A stretch of 64,000 nucleotides of DNA, from assembly GCF_003149455.1 (NCBI RefSeq), contig NZ_QFFK01000004.1:496001-560000 (forward strand), written 5' to 3'. Both the position numbers and the translations under genes were made by a program. Numbering within the stretch: position 1 is the first letter of the stretch; each line of letters starts with the position of its first letter. This DNA comes from Chitinophaga deserti. Lineage in GTDB: Bacteria; Bacteroidota; Bacteroidia; Chitinophagales; Chitinophagaceae. Under the pieces are notes generated by a model that was given only the letters and a program-made list of their open reading frames with translations, searched no databases and was not told where the DNA came from. Shown here in pieces: positions 18,237-27,126 of the stretch.

Positions 18237-18862
18237 TAAAACAAACCCACCGGTCCGTATGGATACTTTCCATCCTTGTTGTCATCATGGCATGCACGAA
18301 TATTTTCGTGTTACTGGCAAAAGGAAAATCGTCACCACCGGTAGCACTGGTTGTGCTGCCCGGGAAAATCGTAAAGCTCAACCAGAAAGCCGTCCGGCAG
18401 ACGGATCCCTGGAATAACTATCCCCTCCTTGCGGGCCTGGTTAACGGCCGGCCGGTTGCAGCTTCCACATTGTTGCAGGATACTCTCGGCCGGAAGCACC
18501 TGCTGGCAAAGATCGCTTCGCAGGAGGCAACGCTTTTCTTCCGGTGCACCACGCCTGAAAATCACATCATGGATGAAGTGAGCGCTGCCGCCCGGCGCGC
18601 CGGATTGCGGCTCGTACTCCTGACGGATACGGTACAGCGGCGGCAGGCGGCTTATCAGGCACTTGTGGCACAGTCTGCATCTGCCATACCGGTATACCGC
18701 CTCGGCACACCGTTGCAGAATGCCCTGGAAGACGCGGAGCTGCCCTATCTCTTCGCATTGGATAAAGATCTGGCCATGCGCCATGTTTTTATTCCCCGGC
18801 CAGAATTGCAATGCGTCACCGAAAGCTATGTTGAACAACTGGCCTCGCACAAGCGGCCTTAA
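18233..18862 (+). CDS. Second thioredoxin-fold membrane protein, CxxC lost
   Basis: A 209-residue relative of the protein at 12267, with the same plan: N-terminal membrane helix (about 10-30), linker, thioredoxin-like domain, and matching LFALDKDLAMRHVFIP and ESYVEQLA blocks. At the active-site position it has FFRCTTPE where the first copy has CVDC, so only one cysteine remains. It cannot do a normal dithiol exchange; a scaffold, one-cysteine isomerase or peroxiredoxin-like role is possible. It overlaps the TMTC-like gene by 4 bp. Confidence 0.7.
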   Translation: MIKQTHRSVWILSILVVIMACTNIFVLLAKGKSSPPVALVVLPGKIVKLNQKAVRQTDPWNNYPLLAGLVNGRPVAASTLLQDTLGRKHLLAKIASQEATLFFRCTTPENHIMDEVSAAARRAGLRLVLLTDTVQRRQAAYQALVAQSASAIPVYRLGTPLQNALEDAELPYLFALDKDLAMRHVFIPRPELQCVTESYVEQLASHKRP

Positions 18863-18889
18863 CATTCTACACCCTTCAATCTATCCCCA

Positions 18890-19906
18890 ATGCATCCCCT
18901 GTTACCGAACCCGGAATCCCACGCTGCCATCGGCCATGTAACCGGCCTGAGGCATGAAACGGAGTATACCGCGCCGAGGCTGGGCATCGTAGTGCCCTGT
19001 TACAATGAAGAAGAAGCCATCCCATACACCATCAACACATTATGTACCCTGCTTGAACGGCTGCAGGATGAGCAACGCATCAGTTCAGACAGTTTTATCC
19101 TGTTTGTAGACGACGGCAGTAAAGACCGCACTTTCCGCCTGCTGCAACAACATAAACGGGATTGTTACCGGGTACTCAAACTGTCCAACAACCGCGGTCA
19201 TCAGTTTGCATTGCTGGCGGGGCTGCAGTATATGACAGACAAGGTCGATTGCTCTATCAGCATTGATGCGGACCTTCAGGACGATCTGAATGTGATCCCT
19301 AAAATGCTGGATCTCCATCGGGAAGGCTACCATATTGTTTGCGGTGTACGCAGTAACCGCTCCACCGATGGCCCTTTCAAAAGAATGACTGCCTGGATGT
19401 TTTATAAGATCATGGACAAGATGGGGGTGACGCTGATAGAGAACCATGCAGACTTCCGGCTGCTGTCGGCCAAGGCGCTGCAGGAAATCGCCCGGTACAA
19501 GGAATCCAACCTTTTTCTCCGTGGCATCTTTACCGTGATTAACCTTCGTCTTGGTACCATTTCATATACGCAGGGCCCGCGGCGGCAGGGCAAAACGAAA
19601 TATCACTTAGGCAAGATGCTTTCGCTCGCCGCACGCGGCGTAACAGCGTTCAGCAGCGTGCCCATCCGGATGATCACCTTCCTTGGGATAGCGGTATTCC
19701 TGTTTTCCATACTGCTCAGCATCAATGTATTGGTCGTTTATATGCGGGGTGAAGTGGTGCCGGGCTGGGCATCTATTACCCTGCCAATGTACTTCTTCGG
19801 AGGACTGCAATTGCTTTGCCTCGGGGTGATCGGGGAATATGTAGCCAACACTTACACGGAAGCCAAACGCAGGCCGCATTACCATATTGAGGAAGTACTT
19901 GAATAA
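18890..19906 (+). CDS. Polyprenyl-phosphate glycosyltransferase, GT2 (ArnC/FlmF/GtrB-like)
   Basis: A 338-residue enzyme with a GT2 catalytic domain and two C-terminal membrane helices. Landmarks: GIVVPCYNEEEAIPYTI, LFVDDGSKDRTFRLL, SIDADLQDDLNV (DxD metal site), NHADFRLLS, GPRRQGKTKYHLGKM, and helices at about 262-285 and 298-322. Family members transfer a sugar from a nucleotide donor to undecaprenyl phosphate on the cytoplasmic face. With the YdjC-type deacetylase next to it, FlmF2-like transfer of an N-acetylated amino sugar is the best guess. Confidence 0.88.
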   Translation: MHPLLPNPESHAAIGHVTGLRHETEYTAPRLGIVVPCYNEEEAIPYTINTLCTLLERLQDEQRISSDSFILFVDDGSKDRTFRLLQQHKRDCYRVLKLSNNRGHQFALLAGLQYMTDKVDCSISIDADLQDDLNVIPKMLDLHREGYHIVCGVRSNRSTDGPFKRMTAWMFYKIMDKMGVTLIENHADFRLLSAKALQEIARYKESNLFLRGIFTVINLRLGTISYTQGPRRQGKTKYHLGKMLSLAARGVTAFSSVPIRMITFLGIAVFLFSILLSINVLVVYMRGEVVPGWASITLPMYFFGGLQLLCLGVIGEYVANTYTEAKRRPHYHIEEVLE

Positions 19907-19922
19907 ACGCAAAACCAATAGT

Positions 19923-20801
19923 ATGAAAACTGATATCGTTGTACATGCAGACGATTTCGGCCTTTGTCCGGAGATCACACAGGCGATCCTAGCGTGTGTA
20001 GACGGCGGTTCCGTTGGCAGCGTCAGCGTCATTTGCAACACACCTTATTTCGGGGAAGCTATGCAGTTGTTGAAAGCGCAGCCGGGCCGTTGCGTTGCAC
20101 GCCTGCACCTGAACCTTGTAGAAGGGGAACCTGTGAGCCATAATGTTCCCGCACTTACGGATGCTTCCGGACGGTTCCGGCATTCCTTCGCCGGATTGTG
20201 GTGGCGGTACACGTGGTCTGGGCGAACAGGAAAGAAGCAACTGGCGGAACAGGTAGCGGTGGAATTGGCCGCTCAAATAGACAAGTACCTGGCCGCCTCG
20301 CCGGATGCGGCAGTGGCGGTAGACAGTCATACCCATGTACATATGATCCCGTTTGTATTCCGTGAACTGCTGCGCCTAACGGAAACGAGGCCCGTCTCGT
20401 TCATCCGGTTGCCAAGGGAGCGGTTTTATCTCTCGCTCCGCAGCTGGCAGCATTACTGCAGTCTCAATATCGTGAAGCACCTCCTGCTGAACCGGCTTAG
20501 CAGGAGTGCGAGGGCATCGCTAATGGCTGCTGACATTGGTCATAATACGTATTTCATCGGCGTACTGGGTACCGGGAGTATGACGGCAGATAGCATTGAG
20601 GCGGGTATTAAAGCCCTCCGTGGCAAAGTGGGCTCTTCCGTGGAGATCCTGCTGCACCCTGGCGGTGTAGCGAATGCCGGGCGGATCAACTGGCCAACGC
20701 AGCCGGAATTCGCGCGTTACTATACGGCACCGCAGCGTTCCCGGGAAGCGGCGCTGGCGAAAAGCGATCAGTTGAAAAAAATCCTATCCGCAACGTTATG
20801 A
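19923..20801 (+). CDS. YdjC/ChbG/HpnK-type deacetylase, NaxD-like
   Basis: A 292-residue metal-dependent carbohydrate deacetylase of the YdjC family. Metal ligands and active site are visible: VVHADDFGLCPEI (D10, D11), ARLHLNLVEG, DSHTHVHMIPF and LLHPGG. I chose the ATG at 19923 since the family starts with this strand; the longer frame from 19887 overlaps the preceding gene. NaxD of Francisella, in the same family, deacetylates undecaprenyl-phosphate-GalNAc before the sugar is attached to lipid A, and it works with a GT2 and an ArnT-like transferase, both present here. Its stop overlaps the formyltransferase start by 4 bp (ATGA). Confidence 0.86.
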   Translation: MKTDIVVHADDFGLCPEITQAILACVDGGSVGSVSVICNTPYFGEAMQLLKAQPGRCVARLHLNLVEGEPVSHNVPALTDASGRFRHSFAGLWWRYTWSGRTGKKQLAEQVAVELAAQIDKYLAASPDAAVAVDSHTHVHMIPFVFRELLRLTETRPVSFIRLPRERFYLSLRSWQHYCSLNIVKHLLLNRLSRSARASLMAADIGHNTYFIGVLGTGSMTADSIEAGIKALRGKVGSSVEILLHPGGVANAGRINWPTQPEFARYYTAPQRSREAALAKSDQLKKILSATL

Positions 20802-21571
20802 GAATTTTCCTCGTCATAGACGAAACCAACTTCTATCAACCTGATTTTGTGGCGGCTTTGCTGCGCAACAGGCAATACGAATATGTTGGGGCCGCATTGG
20901 TGACGGACATTCCGCGCCAGAGCAGCCTCAATACTTATCTGAAGAAGAATTACCGCTTCCTCCTCCCTTCCGAAATGGCGCGGCTCGCCTGGAAACAGGC
21001 CCGCTTCAGTTGGCTAGATTGGTTCGGCCGCAAATCTGAAGGCGGCCCTTTCTATAGCGTCAAATCCGTACTCCGCCATTTTGGTATTGAATACTTCGAA
21101 CCCGGTCAAAACATTAATCTCCCTCAACATACCGATCGGATCAGGAAGCTGCGGCCAGACGTTATCCTGAGTTCAAACTCACTGATCTTCCGAAAAGCAA
21201 TGCTTGAATCGGCTCCCTGCTGCATCAACCGGCATAGTGCGCTGCTGCCCTCTTACGGCGGGTTGTGGCCTGTATTTCAGGCACTGCGTAACAAGGAAGC
21301 CAGCGTTGGGGTCACTGTACATGAAATGACGGAAAGGATTGACAAAGGGAGGATTCTCGGACGGGTGGAGATACCGGTGGAGCCGCATGATACCGTAGAT
21401 TCCCTGTATATCAAATGCTTTAAATACAGCGCAGAAGCCTGTTTTATGGCGCTGGAGAATATCCGGAACGGCGTAAAGCCCCTGCCTGATGTTCATCCCC
21501 CGTCTTACTTCAGTTTCCCTGACAGAGGGCATTGGGAAGAATTCAGGCAGCAGAACAGAAAGTTTATCTAA
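20798..21571 (+). CDS. Formyltransferase family protein (ArnA/Fmt-type)
   Basis: A 257-residue protein of the formyl transferase fold using 10-formyltetrahydrofolate. Catalytic triad visible as N144, H146 (in CINRHSALLPSYGG) and D182 (in TERIDKGRIL), with the usual DVILSSNSLI strand upstream. N-terminal residues 1-70 are less conserved. In the aminoarabinose route ArnA formylates an amino sugar before transfer to the lipid; here the neighbouring deacetylase would supply a free amine. It starts inside the stop of the deacetylase gene (ATGA), so the two are translationally coupled. Confidence 0.85.
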   Translation: MRIFLVIDETNFYQPDFVAALLRNRQYEYVGAALVTDIPRQSSLNTYLKKNYRFLLPSEMARLAWKQARFSWLDWFGRKSEGGPFYSVKSVLRHFGIEYFEPGQNINLPQHTDRIRKLRPDVILSSNSLIFRKAMLESAPCCINRHSALLPSYGGLWPVFQALRNKEASVGVTVHEMTERIDKGRILGRVEIPVEPHDTVDSLYIKCFKYSAEACFMALENIRNGVKPLPDVHPPSYFSFPDRGHWEEFRQQNRKFI

Positions 21572-21596
21572 CACCTGGCATCTAAATATTTATTGG

Positions 21597-22259
21597 ATGT
21601 ATGATACTATTACCACTACCCTAAAGCGGCAGATGCGCCATGTTCATCAGCGGGTATCTCACCTGCGCCGGATAAAGCAACTCACGGAATTTTTGGCGCC
21701 CATGTTCGCATCACCACCCGGCGTACCATCGCAGCATTGCCTCGATATAGGTTGTGGAGACATGCAGCTTTCTGCCGGCATCCATAATATGGCGGGTAAC
21801 ACTACCTGGCAGTGTATTGATTTACACCCGCCCCGCGGTACTGCTGCGCATGCCCAATACCAGCAATATAACGGACAAACGATTCCATTTGCAAACGGAG
21901 CATTTGATGTGGCCCTGCTGGCCGATGTGCTGCATCATGCGGAAGATATACCCGGCTTATTGCGGGAAGCGGGGCGGGTAGCGCACCGGCTGGTTGTTAA
22001 GGATCATTTCGAATACGGAAGATATTCCCGCGCTGTATTACAGGCGATGGATTTTTATGGGAACTGGGCAAATGGTGTGCCGGTGCCCGAAGGTTACTTC
22101 ACTCCGGAAACCTTCCGGATTGTATGCCAGCGTCTTGGTTATCGCGTGGCGGTCCAGCATACGGGTATAGACCTGTATGCGCACCTGCCGGTTCTCGGGC
22201 GGATCCTGCGCCCTGAATGGCAATTTATTGCCGTTATTGAGACGCGCCCTCCTGCCTGA
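21597..22259 (+). CDS. SAM-dependent class I methyltransferase
   Basis: A 220-residue methyltransferase with CLDIGCGDMQLSAGI (SAM motif I), a QCIDLHPPR acidic turn, FDVALLADVLHHAEDI (motif IV) and RLVVKDHFEYG. I chose the ATG at 21597, 25 bp past the formyltransferase stop. The substrate is unknown; a sugar or polyprenyl-linked intermediate fits the neighbours. Its last 26 bp overlap the convergent GT2 gene on the other strand. Confidence 0.85.
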   Translation: MYDTITTTLKRQMRHVHQRVSHLRRIKQLTEFLAPMFASPPGVPSQHCLDIGCGDMQLSAGIHNMAGNTTWQCIDLHPPRGTAAHAQYQQYNGQTIPFANGAFDVALLADVLHHAEDIPGLLREAGRVAHRLVVKDHFEYGRYSRAVLQAMDFYGNWANGVPVPEGYFTPETFRIVCQRLGYRVAVQHTGIDLYAHLPVLGRILRPEWQFIAVIETRPPA

Positions 22260-23400
22260 TATTCATGAACAGCTGGCATAGGTTCAGAAACATACAGGCT
22301 ACCATCAATTGAAAGCCAAACAATAACAGGAAGCCTGAGGGCAGAATTGTCTTAAACGTTACCGAGGGGTCAAGCGAGCCATAATGGCGTTCCGCCCAGA
22401 ATTGCAAGGCCTGTGCCCCCAGCAGCAATCCACCTGCAAACAATACCATGCCGCTCCAGAAGCCACTGGCAGACCTGATATAACGGATCAGCCGCTGATG
22501 CCGGCCATGCACCCGGAAAATGCCCCGCAGTTCCCCCAGGTACCTCCCCAGTAATGAAAAGAAGCACATCTGCAGCCCGATGCCGGCCAATATCAGCGTA
22601 TAGAACTGCGTGTGTACGCCGAGCATAAATCCGGGAAAAGCCAGGTCCCGCACGGTCAGCAGTAAAGCCACCAGAACACCTGCTGCTGCAAGGAGCAGTC
22701 CGGGATAAAAGAACAGCCACCGCGGGCAGAACAGTAGCAGGAAGCGTAAATGCCGCCAGCCATCGCGCCAGGTATTGAGATGCGGTTTGCGGCCCGGGGC
22801 ATCAGGATACAGGCGGGTGGGCACTTCCACGATTTTCAATCCCTTAAGTGATGCTTTAACGATCATCTCCGACGCAAATTCCATCCCGGGCATTTTCAGA
22901 TCCAGCGCCTCATATGCCGATTTTGAAATTCCCCGCAGGCCGCAATGGAAATCTCCTATCCCTGCTTTGAAGAATAACCTTCCGATGCCCGTCAATACCG
23001 GGTTGCCGAGGTAACGGTGCAGGAAAGGCATAGCATCTTTTTCAATCCCTCCAAGAAAGCGGTTGCCGATTACGAGGTCTCCGCCCCGCTCATGCGCTTC
23101 CACGAACGGCTGAAGATCGAGGAAGTCGTAACTGTCATCTGCATCGCCCATCACAATGAACGATCCTTCGGCCAGGTTCATCCCATGCATCAGCGCCATA
23201 CCATAACCTTTCTCCGGCGCATGTAGCAACCGCACGCCTTCTTCAGCCGCAATATTGAGGGAGCCGTCAGAACTGCCGTTGTCGGAAATGATGATCTCTC
23301 CCCGGATGCCGGAAGCAGCAAGAAATGCCTTTGCTTTCCGAATACATGTCCTTAAGGTACGGGCTTCATTCAGACAGGGAATAACAATAGATAATTGCAT
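22234..23400 (-). CDS. GT2 glycosyltransferase with C-terminal membrane helices
   Basis: A 388-residue enzyme related to dolichol-phosphate hexose synthases. N-terminal GT2 domain: LSIVIPCLNEARTLRTCI, EIIISDNGSSDGS, GDADDSYDFLDL as the metal-binding acidic motif, GDFHCGLRGIS; then about four membrane helices from residue 245. I chose the ATG at 23400, 10 bp after the GT39 stop. It probably makes a polyprenyl-phosphate sugar or acts on surface glycans. It is in an operon with the GT39 gene and converges on the amino-sugar operon. Confidence 0.82.
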   Translation of the reverse strand: MQLSIVIPCLNEARTLRTCIRKAKAFLAASGIRGEIIISDNGSSDGSLNIAAEEGVRLLHAPEKGYGMALMHGMNLAEGSFIVMGDADDSYDFLDLQPFVEAHERGGDLVIGNRFLGGIEKDAMPFLHRYLGNPVLTGIGRLFFKAGIGDFHCGLRGISKSAYEALDLKMPGMEFASEMIVKASLKGLKIVEVPTRLYPDAPGRKPHLNTWRDGWRHLRFLLLFCPRWLFFYPGLLLAAAGVLVALLLTVRDLAFPGFMLGVHTQFYTLILAGIGLQMCFFSLLGRYLGELRGIFRVHGRHQRLIRYIRSASGFWSGMVLFAGGLLLGAQALQFWAERHYGSLDPSVTFKTILPSGFLLLFGFQLMVACMFLNLCQLFMNIRQEGASQ

Positions 23401-23410
23401 GGGGATTGGG

Positions 23411-24898
23411 TTATTGAACATGTGGCGGGATTTTGTATACGATGAAAGATGGGTTGCGGTAAACGGTTTGCAGGGAATTGAAAGGCCGGTAACGTAGAAA
23501 GGCAGTGTCTTGCTGATAAAAATTGTTACCGCCTGTTCGAAATACATAATATTGCGCGGAGCGAACGAGGGCCAATGGATTGTTGATTACGACCAGCGAG
23601 CGCCTTTCCGCATACAAATGCATGGCTCGTGGGCGGAAGAATGCGATTACATCCTTCTTATCCGTTTTTTCCTTTATAAACCGGAACATATCGCGGCTGT
23701 CTTTTTCCATAGGCCCGGCCATAACAGCCGGTGAGGCAAGGTTTCTGCGTATATGTATAAAGTCGGAATGCAGGTGAAGGATCAATACGAAGATTGCCGG
23801 AATGAGCACCACCGCTCCCAGCCATTTTAAGCGGGTAGCCGCAAGCTGCAATCCTGCGGTAGCGAAAAGCAGGGCAAACGGAAGAAAAGCGAACAGGTAG
23901 CGGTGTTCTCGGAACGGCCATGCCAGCAGGATCACGCCCAGTTGCACCATTACCGCCGCAGGCATAGCTGCCGATGTGCGCAAGCGGTACAGCCCCGTCA
24001 ACATACACACGAAGAACAAGGTGAAGAAAAGAATGTATTGTTTGAATCCCGTCAGCATCCAGGTGAGTTTTGCCGGGTAATACTGCCAGTTTTCCCGCAG
24101 GGTATCGAGGCTGCCTATGCCGGTTATTTCCATATGGGATGCAAATCCCCGCGGCAATAGCGCCCCTGCAAGGGTATCCAGTAAAAACCACGTTGCGGGC
24201 GGAATGGAGACCAGCATAATCTTTTGCCACCGCCATCCGCCATCCGAAAAGTCCTGTCTTGCGGACCATACCGCATAACAATAGGCAGGCAGCAGAACAA
24301 TACCTTCTGTCCGGATGAGAAACGTAAACCAGGATAACCCTCCAAGGATTATTGCATACCGCCAGTGCTGCCGCCTGAAGAATCGTTCGGCACACAGCAG
24401 AGAAAGTAGCATCAGCAACAGGAAAGGGAATTCGGTCAGTACGTTGCTGGTGTGATGGAGATAGAGGTTGTTGAAGGCCAGCAACAGCATCCCGGCAAAT
24501 GCCCAGCTTTTCGGGATAAAACGCCGGGCCAGCAGATAATAGCATCCCATTGCTAATACGAAGAACAGGCTTTCCAACATCTTCAAAACGGCAAAATCCG
24601 GCCCGGCAATACTGATTACCGGTGCCAGCATTATGGGGAAGCCCCATGGGTATGCTTCCGGGCCAAATTGCATATCAGATTGCCTGACCATGAAAGTGTT
24701 TTCTGATACCAACTGAGGTACTTCTCCAGACAGCAGGGCCTGGGCCTGGTGAATGTACAGCGCGAAATCATCGCCCCAGTTATGACCGGGTTGGTGCAGC
24801 AGCATGCTGGAAATAAAAGCAACAATGAGCGCGAGGCAAACCGCATAGTCGATAATGGGTACGGGGGAACGAAGCAAAGCCGTCTTTTCAGTTTTCAT
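23411..24898 (-). CDS. GT39 (ArnT/PMT-like) membrane glycosyltransferase
   Basis: A 495-residue GT-C protein with about 10-12 membrane helices. The first periplasmic loop carries the conserved acidic pair in HNWGDDFALYIHQA, and later GPEAYPWGFPIMLAPV, HTSNVLTEFPFLLLM and FREHRYLFAFLPF follow the family. ArnT and PMT relatives transfer a sugar from a polyprenyl phosphate to lipid A or to protein. I chose the ATG at 24898; upstream codons of the open frame look non-coding. It lies on the opposite strand to the GT2-deacetylase-formyltransferase cluster and could use its product. It is the likely final transferase of the amino-sugar module. Confidence 0.83.
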   Translation of the reverse strand: MKTEKTALLRSPVPIIDYAVCLALIVAFISSMLLHQPGHNWGDDFALYIHQAQALLSGEVPQLVSENTFMVRQSDMQFGPEAYPWGFPIMLAPVISIAGPDFAVLKMLESLFFVLAMGCYYLLARRFIPKSWAFAGMLLLAFNNLYLHHTSNVLTEFPFLLLMLLSLLCAERFFRRQHWRYAIILGGLSWFTFLIRTEGIVLLPAYCYAVWSARQDFSDGGWRWQKIMLVSIPPATWFLLDTLAGALLPRGFASHMEITGIGSLDTLRENWQYYPAKLTWMLTGFKQYILFFTLFFVCMLTGLYRLRTSAAMPAAVMVQLGVILLAWPFREHRYLFAFLPFALLFATAGLQLAATRLKWLGAVVLIPAIFVLILHLHSDFIHIRRNLASPAVMAGPMEKDSRDMFRFIKEKTDKKDVIAFFRPRAMHLYAERRSLVVINNPLALVRSAQYYVFRTGGNNFYQQDTAFLRYRPFNSLQTVYRNPSFIVYKIPPHVQ

Positions 24899-25122
24899 AG
24901 CATAGTGTAGCCGGCTCCTTGCAGGGCCGGCAGTTTTATCGGGTTCAGGAAAATCAATCGCTACTATTTTACCGGTTCGGGTAGACCGGTGGTTATCCAC
25001 CTTACATCAGGGTAAACACACTTATCATACTTAACTAAAATAATAAAAAAAAATGAGGGCAATGCAATTGTGAAGAAAGATTTTGCTTTCAGGATTGGAG
25101 CAGGCACACTATCAAAGCGTTA

Positions 25123-26181
25123 TCACACCGGCAACCCGTAACTCCGCAGCTCCCCTTCCCCGGTGGTCAGCAGCAGCTGGTTATGTACGATCATTACATT
25201 GATAATGTTACTGCTGTAATCATAGATGTAATCCGGGTTAGTGGTTGCATTACCATCGAGGTTATAAGCCGTAAATACAATCCCCTCAGGCATTACCTCT
25301 GCCCTGCAGCGCAGGTCCTTTCTATCCAGGAGTAGCAGTCTTCCGAACTGGGAAACGATGAGGATGCTATTGTCATCCACAAAGAATACGCTGTAGTTGA
25401 TATTATCGGGCTCTGCGGCCGGAAAATCCTTACTGCCATCGAATATCGCATCCTGATCCTGCTCCGCTACCCGGGCGATCTCCGGGAAGGAATAAATAAC
25501 CAGCGGACCATCATAATGCGGCGCCATCACAAACTCCTTACCCGATGGGGCAAAATTGCCCATGATCATATCTGTACATTGCGGTAGCCCGGTGAGGGAG
25601 ATAGTGCCGTCGTGGAGCTGTACCTGCATGAGGAAGGATCTGTCCTGGCCGGCGGCGGCTTCGAGGAAGATGGTGTTATTGTCGGGCGTGGCGTGGAAGG
25701 CATAGGTGTACTGATGGCTTTCCAGCAGCGGGTAGGTAGCAATTACTTCAAAAGTAGCGGCATCCATTACCTGGAGCTCGTCCGTTTCGTTGTTATCTCC
25801 CGGCAATACATACCAGATCGTTTTATTATCTCTTGCAAAGAAACAGGCCGCCCCAAGGAACCAGCCCCAGGAGCCGTGGTTCACCGTATGTAATACCGCA
25901 TTCCCTTCTGCATCCAGTATCCGCACATCGTTCATACCCGCTATGGCCATCAGGCGGCCGTCGGATGAGGCCGACAGCTTGCTGCTTACATAATTGGTAT
26001 GCTGCCCTTTAATGATCTTCTCCCAAACAATCTCCAGTCCGGCACTCAGCTTAGTAATAAGGGGCTGACTGGCAAAATTCATCAGTATCTCTCCTTCCGG
26101 CAACGGAACTACATTTACCGGGTTGGCTGTAAAGGTGAGTTTGCTGTTTAAAGGCAGGCTTATATGCGGAAATTGACTCAT
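25123..26181 (-). CDS. Beta-propeller-like cytoplasmic protein, unknown function
   Basis: A 352-residue protein without signal peptide. Repeated short blade motifs are visible (KLSASSDGRLMAIAG, IRILDAEGN, TIFLEAAAG, NFAPSGKEFVMAP, LLLLDRKDL), so a WD40/YVTN-type propeller is likely. No enzyme motif. A -7 box TACCTTTG lies about 20 bp before the start codon. Monocistronic. It differs from the lipoprotein propellers in the 11-14 kb region. Confidence 0.65.
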   Translation of the reverse strand: MSQFPHISLPLNSKLTFTANPVNVVPLPEGEILMNFASQPLITKLSAGLEIVWEKIIKGQHTNYVSSKLSASSDGRLMAIAGMNDVRILDAEGNAVLHTVNHGSWGWFLGAACFFARDNKTIWYVLPGDNNETDELQVMDAATFEVIATYPLLESHQYTYAFHATPDNNTIFLEAAAGQDRSFLMQVQLHDGTISLTGLPQCTDMIMGNFAPSGKEFVMAPHYDGPLVIYSFPEIARVAEQDQDAIFDGSKDFPAAEPDNINYSVFFVDDNSILIVSQFGRLLLLDRKDLRCRAEVMPEGIVFTAYNLDGNATTNPDYIYDYSSNIINVMIVHNQLLLTTGEGELRSYGLPV

Positions 26182-26201
26182 ATCACTTAATTATTCAGCC
26201 G

Positions 26202-26209
26202 CAAAGGTA
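26202..26209 (-). promoter_or_regulatory. -7 box TACCTTTG for the propeller-like gene
   Basis: Exact match to TAnnTTTG on the minus strand, about 20 bp before the ATG at 26181. No clear -33 TTTG at the expected distance. Confidence 0.5.
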
Positions 26210-26366
26210 ATACACAATCAACTTTTTTAGCACCCTGCAGCTAATCAATATCGTACTGCTGAGCAAGGCCTGATACGAATGGGGTTATTTTATACTATAT
26301 TCGTTGCGAATGGCTGGAGAAGCTATCAGTTTTAATCAGTTGTATATAGATTATCTTTAAGACACT

Positions 26367-27125
26367 ATGAACTCATCCCACGTATGTAAGAATTGCGGGA
26401 AAGCCGCGGCAGGTAATTTTTGTTCCCAATGTGGTCAGTCATTCCATGAAGGCAGGATAAATGCGCATTATTTCCTGCACGATATCCCGCATTCCATCTT
26501 CCACGTGGATAAGGGCTTCTTTTATACGTTCATCTCCCTGTTTACCCGGCCGGGAAGCATGATTAAGGATTACCTCGATGGTAAGCGGGTGAAGTATTTC
26601 CGGCCGTTTGGGTATGTGATCATCATGTCCACCATCTGCACGTTACTGGTGAAACTGATTGCTGCCGGTATTTCCAGCACCTATTTAAAGTACAATCCCG
26701 GTTTTGTTCCGCATGAGAAAGAAGGCTTTTTTAACCACTACTTCAGTGTTTTCATATTCCTGATGATCCCCTTTGCCAGCGTGATCACTTACCTGTTTAT
26801 GCGCCGCGGGAAGTACAATTTCTGGGAGCATTTCCTGATCAATACCTATATAGCCGCACAACTCAATATCATGCAGGTATTGGTATACCTGGCAGGATGG
26901 ATCATTATGTTGTTCACCCATAGTTTTGGCGAAATAGGCTACGGCATATTTATTCCCATATTCATGACGGCTTTCCTGTTCATCTACGGGTCGGTGTTTG
27001 GCTATCTCATGCGGGATTCCTACAGCATGAAATGGCTGGTGCCGCGCTTAGTAATCATGAACACCTTTCTCTTTTTCCTGTACTTCTTCGGGTTTCAGTT
27101 AACCGGTACCATGAAGCCATGGTAA
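26367..27125 (+). CDS. DUF3667 membrane protein
   Basis: A 252-residue protein of the DUF3667 family. A zinc-ribbon-like N-terminus (CKNCGKAAAGNFCSQCGQ, four Cys) is followed by FHVDKGFFYTFISLFTRPGSMIKDYLDGKR, the family hallmark, and about five membrane helices. Function unknown; the family is common in Bacteroidota. It converges on the ZU5 lipoprotein gene with 1 bp between the stops. Confidence 0.9.
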   Translation: MNSSHVCKNCGKAAAGNFCSQCGQSFHEGRINAHYFLHDIPHSIFHVDKGFFYTFISLFTRPGSMIKDYLDGKRVKYFRPFGYVIIMSTICTLLVKLIAAGISSTYLKYNPGFVPHEKEGFFNHYFSVFIFLMIPFASVITYLFMRRGKYNFWEHFLINTYIAAQLNIMQVLVYLAGWIIMLFTHSFGEIGYGIFIPIFMTAFLFIYGSVFGYLMRDSYSMKWLVPRLVIMNTFLFFLYFFGFQLTGTMKPW

Positions 27126-27126
27126 G

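Noticed and set aside
20798..21571. Methionyl-tRNA formyltransferase (fmt)
   Set aside because: The formyltransferase triad is present, but the length is 257 residues without the Fmt C-terminal domain, and the neighbours are sugar enzymes.
23658..24647. A 329-codon frame on the same strand as the GT39 gene, shifted
   Set aside because: It lies fully inside the GT39 gene, which has the conserved acidic loop and the membrane pattern.
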